Shown: positions 13,801-27,600 of the stretch, piece by piece
Layout: each line of letters opens with the position of its first letter
Position numbering within the stretch: the first letter of the stretch is position 1
Assembly (NCBI GenBank): GCA_035041965.1
Contig: JAPYMA010001397.1
Span: 62,001 to 126,000, forward strand
Direction: 5' to 3'
DNA: 64,000 nucleotides
Origin: Anisakis pegreffii
Lineage: Eukaryota > Nematoda > Chromadorea > Rhabditida > Anisakidae
The notes under the pieces: generated by a model
Databases searched by the model: none
Told to the model about the DNA's origin: nothing
The model's input: the letters and a program-made list of their open reading frames with translations, nothing else
Program-made: the position numbers and the translations under genes

Positions 13801-14394
13801 GTGTTCATTTCGCAGTATGGCTCACACAGATCCGTGTAATCGTACCAATGTCCTTTGTACTTAACCGTGACGTTACTTTGCAGTCGTTTTGTCAGATTGA
13901 TCAAACCCAATCGATATTCGTCACGCAGTAATGAACCACCATCACGTGCTCGCACCATCACATAGGTTGGATCAAGGGTACCATTCTGAAATACTGCTCG
14001 CCTTTATTTCAACACAGGGCCGACCCTCTCTTGAGCATTTTTCATTTTGAATCAATTTCCTCAGCAAACTTTTGAGTTTCTTTGAGATGAGTGAATTCTC
14101 TTTTGAGCACTGCCTCGGTAAGTAGTAATAAATGAATTGATCTGAATGGCGATCACCACTAACCTGCCCCAAAAAATCTTTCGCGACTGCGTACTCCACT
14201 CGACTTGGCGCATTCAGTGGTGAATATTCGGTTCGAACGTTGTTAATTTCATCGAAATTCAACAATCCCACACTTAGAAAGAGCGTCACGATGAAAGCAC
14301 CACAAATGACAGTGACCGGACGTTGTCCAATGGAGAGACCAAGTTTTGAAAATAGTCTCGCAATGAAATGCTCGAGGGCATGAATTATACCCAT
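7819..14394 (-). CDS. Patched-related (PTR) family protein with sterol-sensing domain
   Basis: Exons on the minus strand: 14394-14164, 13985-13706, 13084-12912, probably 12120-12096, 12050-11949, 11592-11326, 11131-10927, 10766-10678, 10306-10092, 9975-9879, 9667-9502, 9416-9303, 9049-8780, 8674-8455, 8390-8296 and 7998-7819. They give about 910 residues, a usual PTR length. The start ATG at 14394 precedes the typical N-terminus (FSKLGLSIGQRP, then helix 1). Next come a lumenal/extracellular loop, a sterol-sensing domain with LSVGVDDVFIIL (helix 4) and LEEAGPSITI, a second loop (YEFEHSVFSYG, SAFFFVTNF), and a C-terminal RND half with LMAIGCSVDFTAHISYHYYK (helix 10) and GWPMIQVGLSTVVALLPLLF. 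In known PTR/Patched proteins, acidic residues of helices 4 and 10 carry proton/cation coupling; both are present. The family acts in lipid or sterol transport, cuticle formation and moulting. The join 12912-to-12120 is out of phase by one base. The last two exons (Ser-rich tail) are less certain; stopping at 8266 is an alternative. Confidence 0.92.
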
Positions 14395-15579
14395 TGCCAA
14401 GCAGTTTGCGATCAAGAAAATATGCTCGCTTTTTGGTGTCGTTTCGTTTGGATGATAAGTTGACGAATCTGTTTGTTGCTTATGACGAAGGAGAGTGAAT
14501 CTGGAATTGATGAGAAGCATTTTGAAAATGGCTTGATTCACGTCAACGATCCAGCACGACAACACTTCATTTTTACTAACATTTCGACTTTCTCAGTCGG
14601 TGAATAATTTTACAACAAAAGAGAACGCAAAAACAATAGATAAGCATTCGGACTGTCCGAGTTGATGAAGCGTTCACCGTTCTGTGGCCTCGCTGGACCT
14701 TTTAGGTCAATGCAAAAATTCCTTCAGAAAAGGATTAAATAATTACCGGAAATTGACGATGAAAACCGAAAATTGTTGGTGAAAAGCGAAATATCTATCT
14801 GTAAAAGGAATGCGAGGCGTTCTGAAATTGTTTGGCAAGAAGCAAACATGTAAGGGTATCACTATAGGAACAAGGTGAAGACAATAATTCGAAACTCATT
14901 ATTATGATACAGTGCAATTTTGAATCGAGTCGCTCAAAAATTAAGTTTCTCTATGAACAACATCAAAGATTATTACCCTTAATGATTTCACGTGATTGAA
15001 CTGCTTACGTTCATTTAACACCGCGTGCAATAGTTTTGCAATTGGTTGTTTAATCGATGTTGCACGCGAGCATAAAATATCTCTTCAGAGGGTAGTTGGT
15101 GTGATTTGATTAGTCTCGCAAATCGCAAGGTTAGAGTACGGTCAGCCGATTTCTTCATTCGGGAAGTACAGTAATTGCGGCACTTGTTCTGCATCGTGAA
15201 CAGTATATTTCATAAGGAACAAATGACAGCGATTAATAAGCAATTGATAGTAACGGTAGATAATTTTCACTATGAAATTTGAAATTTACGCAATTTGATA
15301 GTAACATTTCAATGATATTAATAATCTCATTACAATTATATTGGCTGATAACACATATTTGTAAAAGTGGTCAGGTGCATTTGCAGTACAGAGACTGATG
15401 ACTGTAACACAAATATGATAAAAATGAGCAGATAATTAGACACAAGCCAAATCATAGTCTGGCTCAGGCTCGGTGACATTGGTGTGTCGCAGTTCAATTT
15501 CGTTTGCGGAAGAAAGTTTTGCTCGAAACCGAGTGGTGTGCCAATGTCAACAAAAAGATGATTATAGCAATCAAAACAG

Positions 15580-15665
15580 TGATCATAACCACAAGAACAT
15601 CAATAAAAATAACAAGAATAATAAAATCAAACACAATATAGCAATAATAAACAGCAATGGTAAAA
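15580..15665. repeat. A-rich degenerate AAT/AAC simple-sequence tract
   Basis: This is a stretch dominated by AAT, AAC and AAA triplets, for example ATAAAAATAACAAGAATAAT. It is imperfect, with no uniform repeat unit over its whole length. Confidence 0.6.
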
Positions 15666-18600
15666 GAGTAAACAAATCGAAGCTGTCAAACGATGATTAA
15701 CATTGAATGTGGTAGATTGTTCGTGAATCAATTAGGTCATTTAAAACAAAATAAATTAAATCGGCGACGATGGCAATGATATGAAAAAACTTGTTTTTTT
15801 TACGTAATTAAAAGTTGATAGTGATACGTAACGGTTACGATGGTACAATGTTTTTTTGTAGTGATTTTTGCTTTCATTATTATTAAGTCATTTGATTTGC
15901 ATCATTATCTCATCGTTTTTACCGGTACAGATAGCATCATCATTACTATTTTCTTTCAACTCCTTGAATACATTCACGCAGATTCAGAGGATTCTCCGGT
16001 AGTTTCAAAACCAGTGAACGAAGGATGGATTTGAAATTAAGGAAAGTCAGATTGAATATGGTGAAAATGAATGAATAATGAGTAAAGGCAGTAGATGGGT
16101 TACAAGGCTTTCTAATTGGCTGTCGATTGGTTCATTCGAAAACGAGCAATGATCTGTTTTATCGAGTACAATGTCAACAGACAATGCAGCCAAATGCCTC
16201 TGAAACGAAGAAGGAAAAGGACTATTGCTGAATGAATTTCTCGAATAAATTTGCGAGGCTTTGCGAGCCAATCACTTGCGATATGAGATTCACTAAATCG
16301 GATAAAGGACGGAACAAGAAAAAGATTTAAAGATTTTGATCGGAAAGAGGTTCTGTCATTGCGAAAGTGTGTTTGTTGAATACTGAACTTGTTATGCGGT
16401 TAGGAAACGAGTTTTGCCGGTGGACCCTTGAAATTACTTGCATTGTTTGTTGTTTGCATGCAAATGAAAGACATCGCACGAACTTCTCACCGCTTAGATG
16501 AATCGTTAGTCTATTTTTTTACATTACAATCAGGAAAATCTCTAAACGGAAAATGCATTTGAATCATTTCTAATGAATAAATTTTCAACAAAATTAATGT
16601 TGAACTTCCATTTCACAATTGCTGCATCATGGATGTACCATGAATGAAGATGCTGGTATTGCTACCAAATCAGTTCAAAAAACACCGATTTGGCATCAAT
16701 ATACTTGTATAATGACACTGATTTATACTGTTATCATTAGAAGATCATTCAGTGATCGGTAAGCTAACAGAATTTTGCACAACAAATGCCTCATTATAAT
16801 AAAAACGTCGATTCATTCTGTTTTATCATGTGTTCAGTTTGATGATCTGATGTTAATCCTACCTTAGCAGAACAACGACATTTCATCAAAGCAGTGATTC
16901 ACAAGAAACGCAAAAGTTCCTTCCACTCAGTCAGAGACTGGCAGTTTCATCCGAAACCGGCTCGTTTGGTTCGAGCGATCAACTCGATAAACGACAGCAC
17001 GTCCAAGCGGTCGATCATGCAAGCAAGCATTATTCCTGGTTATAATCTTATCAGACGATTATGTTGTGTCCATCCATTCTCTAGCAAACTGCGCAGTTAT
17101 CGTTGCTATATTAACCTTGATTCACTGTTTTATTTTGCTTGTCAGCGTGACGGCCACCGCAAGAGTTTTTAGTACAGGATCTTTAGATGCTGATTATCTT
17201 TTCATTTCATCTTGAATAATGTCATACTAAACTTACTATTACAATTTAGAGATTCTGTGCGTGAGTGCCAAAAAAGACTCATCGAACAGTCAAAATTATG
17301 GAGTAACAGAAAGGGAACCATCGACACATATCAATGAAATGATTCAATTAGTTATTGGTGCGATAATCGTGTTCTGGTGCTGTTGATAGAAGGCGTATCA
17401 ACAACTATCTTCAATTATCGCGATAGACATCACACTTGACGAATGTGTTCTTTCAGTAAAAACAGAATTTTGTTACCGGCAGAGCATAATCCAATCAACT
17501 GATTTTTATTCCAAATGCTATGAAAAAAAGCATCGGAGATGAGGGAAGCAGATGTTTAACTGATGCATTTTCTTGAACAACTTGAAAATTCGTCTCGAAC
17601 TAACTGACTCGCAACTTGATGGTACAACAGGTATGAAGCAGCAGCAGCAGCAGCAGTTGATTACAATATCATCCATGTTTGCAGTCGAAGATAGGAATGT
17701 TCGTTGCATTAAATATCGCGATGGATATTTGTTTTTGAGAAGACGTTCACTCGATATTCATAAATCACTGCATGTTATATGCTACGATTTGAACTGGTTT
17801 CCACATTGTGTGCGATCTAGTGAAGATAATAATAATGCACATCTAAGTGAACCCTTGTGTTTCGTGATTACATCTTTGCTCATTCGAATATTACTTCGCA
17901 TTCTGGTGAGGCATGACTCGTATCAAAAACTATGGATAAACATTATCAGTGCAGGAATTGATCAATATGGAAACTGAATAATCTGACTGAGGCATCAAGT
18001 GAATTCAGTTTCGAGAAATTATGTTTCATAATAAGACCATTGCAATATATGATTATCCAGGATGTTTTTCTATAGGAACCACAGCAATGTTCTCTGCATC
18101 TTTCAGTGCATATCACCAAGATCAACGAATTTGCTCAGTAATGAAAAGAGTTAAGAATTCGAGTAGTGCTATTTTCAAAATATTTCTGACTCTGTCAGAG
18201 CAACGAATTTGCAGAGCATCGAGAACTTCAAAAAAATTGCAATAAAATGAAGCAGATGAGACCGCTACGACTGGCTGGAGAAATACAAAATAAATAAAAA
18301 ATTCTATCAGCCTTCCGTATGTGAATTTTGTGTAAAAACACAAAATTGGTCACGATGCAGAACAAATGTCATTTGCTGATGAAAGCATTCGTCAGTGAAA
18401 AAATCAACTGGTCTTCATCAATGTATAAACTATTTGATAACACAATATCGTTACATACCACATCGCATAATTTCATTGATCAGAAAGTAATGGAACTGGA
18501 TGACTGAAGTGGAAGAAACGCCGAAAATTGAATTCGAAAAATGAGACGGTCCATAAGGACTTTCTAAGCGATTTGACGAAAAACGAATCTTTCGGCTGTT

Positions 18601-19135
18601 AATCTGTTCTATTGATTGAGCGGAGCTACACTAACTAATTCATTCACACATTTGCCTCTTGAAAAATTTATAAATAAAGCAGAATGCTTGGCTATGGAAG
18701 TGAATTTGAATAGTAATTATGATAGCGTAATTTACGAGCGCAGTTTTTGAGAATAAATCATCGTCCGAAATTTGCTGCAGAAACCTCGAAAGTTTTCAAT
18801 TTGCAGCCGAAAGTATTTACCACACGCAATTGATTCTTTAATGGACGAGTGATCGACGAAACCAGTTGTGATCGGAAATCGTTTTGTTTGTGATGAATTT
18901 TGTAGTGATAAGTTAATTTGCAACAAAATTTGATATTGAATCACTAACTTCTTCTAGTTTCCGTTCAGCTCGAAATATCCGCAGAAAGAGGATTTTCTGT
19001 TGCTGAGAGATCAAAGAGTTGAATTCGATGCTGAAAAAACGCTGGAATAAGACATCATCAAGGCACGAATAGAATGAATGCTTATATAAGTTGGAAGAAA
19101 GGAGATGTATTTTGTAATGAGAACGAGATTGAATT

Positions 19136-19170
19136 AAGAACATGCGCAACACTTTACTGTGCATGTTCTT
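19136..19170. repeat. 10-bp inverted repeat (hairpin)
   Basis: AAGAACATGC at 19136-19145 and GCATGTTCTT at 19161-19170 are exact reverse complements with a 15-nt loop. It lies in intergenic DNA, and nothing else nearby suggests a structured RNA gene. Confidence 0.6.
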
Positions 19171-22100
19171 CAAGAGGAATTAACGAAAGAAAAAAGTCTC
19201 TCAGCATGTGTCACTCTACAGATCACACGATGTTTTTTAAAATTTAATTAGAGCACTACGTTGATTTGAACAACCGATGGCATTGTTTTGCACTTCGTCA
19301 CCACAATCGTGGCTCAATTATCTTTCAATAATCGTTGCATTAACCTCTCGTGATAGAAAATATTGTCTCTTGACATGGTTCCGATTAGAGTTATCGTTTA
19401 TCAAGAAGTTTTAACACTGCACACTTTTATCCAAACAGAGTGCTGCTGCAAACAGCTATTGCAATCAAAGCAGCACCCTGAGAAATACTGCGCGATTTTT
19501 GTTGAACAACTGAGTTTTATAGCATGAAAAGTGATAGTTATTCAATAATCGCTTAACAAAGCAAACATTTTTGCTTGCTATCTAAGATTTTATCACGATG
19601 TTCCTAATCAAGATAACATCAGCTACCTACCATCATTTCACCCAAATATTGCAAACTCTCATGCAAACAACAAAATGGCAATTATGCACCGAAGAAAGCA
19701 TGAATAAAAATCGTACAATTACGTTACAGTTTGCGCTACATCGTCCATGAGTATTCTTAACTTTATTATCATTGCCTGTAAGTCGTTGCTAGCATTAAGA
19801 AATCTCGTTCAACAAGCAACTCTCAAAAATACAAGAGTCAGTGAACTGACGGAAATCGCTGCACTCATTCGAAACTAATGATTTCCTATTCACTGATTGC
19901 AATGCAGCAAATTTTTGCAGCTATCCGTACCACTGAGGTAAGAGGGAGAATGAAAAAAGAAATCAAACTGAGAAATGCTCCTTTTATAGAACAACTCATC
20001 CGATCCACCTTGTACTATACTAACGTGTCTATTTGATCTGCCTTCAACGAAAATTTATCATCGAAAAAGATTGTTGAGCGCATTAAAGTGTCATGAATGA
20101 TATCATCGAATCGCAAAAAAAGAACTTCTCACATTATGCCTTCAGATTCATGACTGACTTGGACAGAATCAGTGAAAATCGCGGTCACAATGAAACTGTT
20201 CATAATGTAGCAGCAAGAAAGATCGAAGTTACTAAGAGCATCTGAGATGTACATAATTTTTATTTTATGCAATCCAGTGTATCCTTTAACTATTCTTCAA
20301 CTGCAATGAAAGAAACCGGTTTTCAGGTGAGATGATGTGAAAATAATTAAACTTTCAATTTGTTTCTAATCTCATGCAAATCTCTCTTTCAATATTTGTT
20401 CACCACAAATTTGCGGTTAAATTTTGAGAAATCGTTACTGAATCGGTATGGCAGCCACCAGCAAATTCCTTCATCTCACCTTTCACAAGCAGAACGAATG
20501 CCCTTGAACACGTTTTTTCACATTTCGAGTCGCCATAGCCACCAACAAACACCTATTCATTTCCAGCTCTGATTTACCACTTAGATCAATAGTCAGTCAT
20601 TCTCAGGTCAATCCGCATCGTTCAATTCAACAACTTGCTTGAAGTGACCAAAGTGCACAATTAGTGGTTTAGAGGCAATGCAAATTGTTCATTCTATGAA
20701 TTGCTTGAATCGAAAATACATCTGTTATTTAGGACACAATCGCTAGAATCAGCGATGTTATCTTGCATCGCAGTCTTATCGCCTCTCACTTACAACTCCT
20801 AATGAAATTCTCTTCTTCCGAACAAAACAAATTCGAAAAACTGCGTCGAGCTTCTTCGAAAATTGGACGAAAGAGCAAGAAATCAGGCCATTTGCTCTTT
20901 TTCAGAACTCTTCATCTGATAAGATTCCTATCAGACGATTTACCAATATAAATGCAAGCTCGCCCGTATTCGGTCACAAACTTGAGTTCATTCACAAGTG
21001 ATCAAGAAACAAGCAACAGACATAAATGATCACTGTTTCAGATCAGGATAAGTGTGTGAGGCAAACCGTGCAATTGGAAACGATACTTACGTTCACTGCT
21101 CATTTACATATGTTTCAGAGTATAAATGGCCTTCAAACTGTATTTTAGTTATTGGAGTCATGAGTGGTGATTTAAGGATTGCATATGAATACGCAACAAC
21201 AGAACTTGTTTTTTGTTAGTAAATTTGCAGCGATGATGCTATCTGTGTACGTATGTGTTTGGGAATTCTTTCCGATTCACTTTAATTTGATGACGAAAAC
21301 GAGAGAATGATGACTAAGGAACAAATGAATTCAATGCAGACGCTACTGCCAAAAGAATCATCAGAACAAAAAATCCAGTCAAGCCGCAAGTGTATTTCCC
21401 ATCGGCCCCCTACATGCTACTAATCATATCCCTCATTTGTGTATCTACCATACCGTATCATTCGCACTTGCATGTGTTGGAGTTTGCGAATTGCATACAG
21501 CACCCGGCGTGGTGCCATATCCTACCTTTCTAACTACAAGCGTTATTCATTTCCGACCAAAATCACTAGATTGCAAAGGGCACAGCAACACTTTCAAATG
21601 TGTTGGAGCGTCTAAGTTTTCTGAGAAGAAACTGATTCCCGCACTCGACAGGCGGAGTCGAGAAACTACGCCGCAAACTCTAATTGGAACGGTCTGAGGT
21701 AGCGTGGATTCAATCCAGAAGTTTGCGCTCAAGGCTGAAAGGGATGAACATTTGCAAATAGCATATCATTCGTATATGTATTAAGATGCAGATACATGCA
21801 CTTGTGTATATGTGAGCGTTATGAATGTCATTATGGAGACTAATAATTTGCTGATTTTCAGAAGCATTTTGTTGAATGCAAGTTTCGGTGATACATTTGA
21901 CTTGTACCGCGATTGATTTGTCATGGAGAGCACCAGAGCAGGAATCAGCATTTAGGGAGCATAGGGACTGATTAAGGAACTGTTATGATTTACGATATTT
22001 TTTGGTTATGATACTTCGATAGTTCACAAATTGTGATATAATTACAGCAATTTTACACTTCTGCATTCAATCGAAAACATTTTACAGTCCCGTTCTCAGT

Positions 22101-22598
22101 CAATATGGCAGCAAAAAAATTCACAAGATTTTTTTTCAATCATTCAATTTCAACCACCCTACAGCATTTTCAATTACTCAACGAAACACACACATCAGTT
22201 CGAGTTAAAATTTGGATCTCTAATCGAACAAACTGTAATGGTGACTGAACTTGAATCAATTAAAACTTCATTGCTGTGACAAAAATGTTGATGATGGTGA
22301 TGACGATAATCTGTGAAGCGTTGTTAATAAACCTCAAATCGATACAATTAAAAACTGGTCTCTTTTCTTCTCAATGACATAAGTCCAATCACAATATTCA
22401 ATTAAACTCGCATCTGGTGTTAAACATCACTTTTGAAGGTTGATTGCATCGATTCAACATAGCACTTTAAAAAGCTGTGCCTGACTGGGATTACAACCAC
22501 AAAAAAACGGCAACAACATTAGGGATAAAATAAAAAAAAGAAGTGTCAAACTGAGGAACTGCGAAGTTCGAACTGGATTAAGCTGACATTAGGCCCGT

Positions 22599-22631
22599 GC
22601 TCAGGATAACACGCAAATGCGTGGCCTGAGC
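22599..22631. repeat. Compact double-stem hairpin
   Basis: The outer stem is GCTCAGG (22599-22605) with CCTGAGC (22625-22631). The inner stem is CACGCA (22610-22615) with TGCGTG (22618-22623), closed by two bases, so an AA-capped tight stem with an ATAA/G internal bulge. It is more GC-rich than its surroundings. Confidence 0.55.
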
Positions 22632-22778
22632 CTTATATGCAGACATAAGCTCAAACTCCGGATATTTCCCCATTCAACAATATCCTTCACTTTTCAATTC
22701 GACTAACGACATTATTCAAAGGACTGCAACATTTCCACTAGCTTATCACCATAATTTGTTGATGGAGGGAGAAAATTT

Positions 22779-22815
22779 GATCACTGAAATTATTATTGCG
22801 ATCACTGAAATTATT
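22779..22815. repeat. 16-bp direct repeat
   Basis: GATCACTGAAATTATT occurs at 22779-22794 and again at 22800-22815, separated by five bases. This is a two-copy tandem duplication with a 21-bp period in intergenic DNA. Confidence 0.75.
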
Positions 22816-24669
22816 GATTAGCATTTCATTCAGAAAGATGTACAACAGCATTTTGAATGCGGATGTGATGTTGTTGTTGGTGATGATGAACAGATATGGC
22901 AAATCCGAAGCATGAATCGAAATGAAGTAATTTTGAACTGTCATCACATATTTGTATATCTATCCATTATTTTCTATTCATCGAACACCCATTACGGTAA
23001 ATATCATTTCGAGTTTTTCCATATTTATTTTTCCATCATTTTCATCAGTTGTCTGTGTATCGCAGCTATATGAGCGCTCGCTTCCACCCTCATCAAATAG
23101 CAGTTACTAAGTGAGGTTGATCTCCCGAGGCAGGCTAAAAGCGTCGACAACTCAATCGACTGGATTCAGCCCAGGACTAGGCTCAATCTTGGAATCTTGT
23201 GAACCCAAGCTTCGGATTTGCATCCATTGAGCAATATTTCGAATATGGTTTTAAGTCTGTTGTCGACACTTGATAGTATGCACGATCTTTCCGTTATTGA
23301 AAGCAGTCAGTTCACAGATGATGATTTCAAGAAGATTCAGAAAGCTGAAGAATAACCGAATCGGAAATGATTTCTGGGGCGCATCAATTTCTGTAAGTAT
23401 ATTCTGAGCTATTGACTGAAGTCTTAGTGAATTCTTTGTTATCCAGCTTTCCACAGTATTCATGAGCGGCATTGAGGGCTTGAGCTAATCGTTTCATGCA
23501 AGTGACGGAAGCGTGATTTTATCGTGACAGAAATATATTTGGTGAGGTGATTTCTGGAAGTGTCAGAGATTCCACATTTCGAACGCGGCCCTCCCCGTGA
23601 GCTGCTGAAAGTTTCATTTACTTTGAATTTGATCAGAATTACCAGACTCTAACCTTCGCTGAAAGCAAAACCATTTTGGTGCCAAAAAACAATTTTCAGC
23701 ATTGTCAACCACAGTATGCGACCTCTCTCTATTTCTCATGATCTTTCTCATCCAATTTTTCTGCGCTTCAAAAATGATACGAAATTTATCAAAATATGAA
23801 TGGCAGACTGACAAGACCGGTAGATTAAATTGTATAACCCTATTTACCAACTATAATAGTTGAAAAAACTCTGAAATTCAATCATCTCCTATAAAATTGT
23901 TCTTTGAAACGTGATCAAAGTATTGTCTTTGAATTAACATCTTTTTCGGCTCGATCACTCCTAAATCATTTCCAAAATGAACCGAAAAAAGTTTTGAGAA
24001 GTCAACCCTAATTTTTGGAACGAAATGCATGCTTTGATTATGGTAAATTGACAGTTTGGAATGTGCTGAATGAAGTAGATGGGTGATAGATCACAATGTT
24101 TCTTTTGCGCTAGAGGCTAGAGGATAAATCATGTGCACTCAAAGCTGATGCTCGCAATAAAGTGCTCGTAATGGTAGATCGAATGACGAAATACAATTAT
24201 TTACATGGATGATGCGTTTTCGTGCTCAATTTTTTGTAGCACACTTTACTACCTATGGTGTAGAACAAAGTTAGCTCGTCCAGAAAGTTTAATTTCTGAT
24301 TCGCACACTCAATTCCTGATGCTCATTTCTTGACTAGTCTTAACTCGTACTTTGCTATTGTTCTAATGAAACAGAGCAAATTCGCAATTGTTTTAATGAA
24401 ACGGAGCACATTCTGAGATAATAGCATCATGAAAATTTTCACGCAACTCTATTAACTTTTCAATTTGGATAGAATATAGACTTAGGCTCAGGTACTCATT
24501 TGTTTCAGTTCGATTCTGTCATGCCCAACAATCCCAGCTGCCAGTTTCAACGCATCGAAACTTATATCCCTGCGCTTCGATAGATCTATCGAGAAGTTAT
24601 CCCGTTAAATTGCTCTTTCTTCCTAATTTCTGATTCTTTCAGTTTTCAGATACCCATCAACAGAGCAGT

Positions 24670-27600
24670 ATGCAACCAACAAGGAGGTAGGTTACTGAAA
24701 AATTTCGCATGCTCATTCTTTTTTCCATGATAACCAACAGAATATGATCATGGAATTGCTCATCAAAATCGCCTCTAAACGAGAATCGTTTCATTTGCAA
24801 TTCACAATACTTGCCATTGTTCTCCTAGTGTGTTCGAACGTCGGCAAAAATAGAAGTCATTCTGGAGATTTCGTTTCGTTGCATTGTCCAGGATGTTGAG
24901 AATGTTAAGAGCTCATCAAGGAATATAAGAGCAGGTAGCAAATGCAGCACTTCTTTTCAGGCGACTCAGCACAGTGACCCAAATTGATCCGGATACTCTC
25001 GAAGATATTGTCGTCAATTCAGGTGCATTTATTTGCACCTTTCAACAATTGTTTGATCAATTCACATCCCTAATTAAAGACTTATTCAGCCACGAGTTCC
25101 GATATTGTAATTACTTTGATCGCACGAAGCTTCTAGCCATAGTGCCGCACCCATTACGACTTCCTTTTCAACTTTCTCTGTTCATCGTTTTTCTCCGCTG
25201 CAAGCGGATATCTCATATGATGATGCCATTCTCCCGTTTCTTGGCTAATTAGTCTTCCCAATCATCTTGAGTGGGCGATCCGATGATTTACGGGTACAAA
25301 TACTTTGCTCTTCTCGTTAGTTACTATAAATTTTGACTCCGGTTGAACGCAAAAAATAAATGACCAGAAATGCTTCGAGAAGTGACCGAAATATGGAAAA
25401 ATATCGCACGATTTGGTAAGAAATGCTGATTTCCCTTCCAGACCATACGGATGCTGGAGTCGATGCCGGGAATATTGAGACCAGGCCCACAAGAGCAAGC
25501 AGTCAATCAAACTTTGAACGTAAACGTTCATCTTTAACGACGACAGCCGGACGACGTTTAACGGCCACACTCAATAACTTGTTACTATTTAAAGGTTTTC
25601 GCTTCTTCTTATCAAATAATGAACAATCATCTCAACCGTCATCGTGAAACTGAATGTAACGTGAAAGTTCCCATCAGAACAATTTCCAACGATGCTGTCA
25701 ACTCAAATATTTTGTGAAAACTACCGTAGCATAAACTTTCACGAAACAAAACGACCTCTACTGCAAAACGATAGAAGTTTCATTCCAACAGCTTCGATAA
25801 GAGCATTCTCAATATAATGAATCTTTCAACTAGCAGGTGAAAACATTTTGTTAGATCTCTTCTGGATCAAGTAGGAAATTAAGTGACATATTTAGACGAT
25901 GAAGACATAGTCATTCCTGACGGACAGTCAACATTTATTAGTGCCTATACTACACCAGGACCAAAAGAACGTAAAGTTAGCGAAAAGAAAAAGGTATGTT
26001 TCATCAATGTTACAAAAAGATTAGTTGACTTGCTGATGCAAATACTTCAGATTGATTATCGCATATAAATACGTGATACTGATTTGCAAATACTCGTTAC
26101 AAGCAGATATTCTAATACAACTAGTGCACATTGATATTTTGTCATTATAAATGTTTTTGATTGACTATCGAAGGAACGGAATTGACCTTACAACCACATC
26201 GAGATACAAATAATGATATTTGATCAGTTCACCTCCACAGTGCAATCGAAATCATCATATTTAAATACAATTATCATAAAGCTTATAACTCAGAAACTTT
26301 GAAAATTGTTATTCATATGTGTAATAATGACGATAACGATCATCACCTAGTAGGCTAATCTTGGAGTGATGCTCGGTGTATATCTGCCGACAATTCAGCA
26401 CATACTTGGTGTAACGATGTTCATTCGCCTATTTTGGGTTGTAGGTATCGCGGGTTTATGGCATACAATGTTACTTCTGCTATGCTGTTGTCTTTGTGTG
26501 AGTTTTCCATACATCCATCATCTTACATCATTTATGACCATATCTTTACGGAACAACATTCCTACAATTATGTTCGAGAGAATAATTTGCCCGGAGGCTC
26601 CTCTTGGAAGATACGTTTTCACATATAATAGAACACTCTCATAGATTGGGAATCTTCAATTTGCCTCAGTTGTTGACCTGCCCACGAAAGGAATTCCGAA
26701 CAATTTCTGCAAAGTCGCGAGAAATGACAATCCACTTTTAGACCCTCCTAACAACTATCTCGCTATCAGCAGTTGCAACAAATGGAGTGGTAGAAAGTGG
26801 GGGTGCATACTTCATGATATCTCGAAATTTGGGTGTAGAGTTCGGAAGTTCTATTGGGATTCTATTCTATCTAGCAAATACGGTAGCTGCATCTATGTAT
26901 TTGGTTGGAGGTGTTGAAGTGATGTTGGTATGAAACTCTTACTTATTCAGGATACTTATTGTTGAACTATTCTTTTCATTCTCATACGAATCGGAGGCTT
27001 TCAAGATAAAAATAAAGTAGAAAGGGAGTGCTTTCGAGCTTAAAATGCGTAAGATTGAGCACAGAATTAATCAGTACAATCCACTATCACCCACAAAATC
27101 AACTCGAAAAGATTTTTGACTTTAAAATTTCAGCTATACATATTTCCTTCGCTTACGATCGGCGGCGATGAAGTGCATTCAGATACAGGTTCTCATGTCC
27201 CAATGAAATTCAGTTTCTAATTCTTCCATTAGAAGCATTCGAACTCTTTCCATCATAATTAGAATTACAAGTCAAGTAAAGAGAGCATCAAAAACCTTCT
27301 AAAACAAGGCTAAAAAGTTCTTCATCCGGATTCATAATAATTTTAAACCTTGCCTCCGGACGGAATCAGATCATTGAGAGGCATTCAAAAAAGTTACTTT
27401 ATGATTGCAAGTGCAAAGACATTTCTTGTGAAAAGTGCCAGAGCTGATGAATTATTTAGGCGTTTGGGGCATGATGTCTCATAATTATCGAATATACGGA
27501 ACTGCATTTTTGCTGCTCGAAACGATAATTGTCGCTATGGGAGTACGATTCGTTCAGCTGCTCGCACCGGTTAGTTTACGTGATTTAATGGCCGCACTTC

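Larger units (their letters stand above)
14395..24669. other. 10-kb divergent intergenic region, no convincing gene
   Basis: This separates the divergently transcribed PTR (-) and K-Cl cotransporter (+) genes, so it must include both promoters. Open frames here are short, often lack an ATG and do not chain through splice sites. Noted inside it: an A-rich AAT/AAC-type simple tract (about 15580-15665), a 28-codon minus-strand frame at 17030-16947, a hairpin at 19136-19170, a compact hairpin at 22599-22631, and a 16-bp direct repeat at 22779/22800. Confidence 0.6.

Noticed and set aside
17573..17977. 134-codon plus-strand frame with a poly-Gln run
   Set aside because: It opens at TTG, has no ATG near its start, no homologous domain and no chaining splice sites. 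The Gln run is a CAG microsatellite.
21437..21732. Overlapping open frames on both strands in a slightly GC-richer patch
   Set aside because: No ATG-led domain-like product and no splice-site chain; no repeat ends seen.
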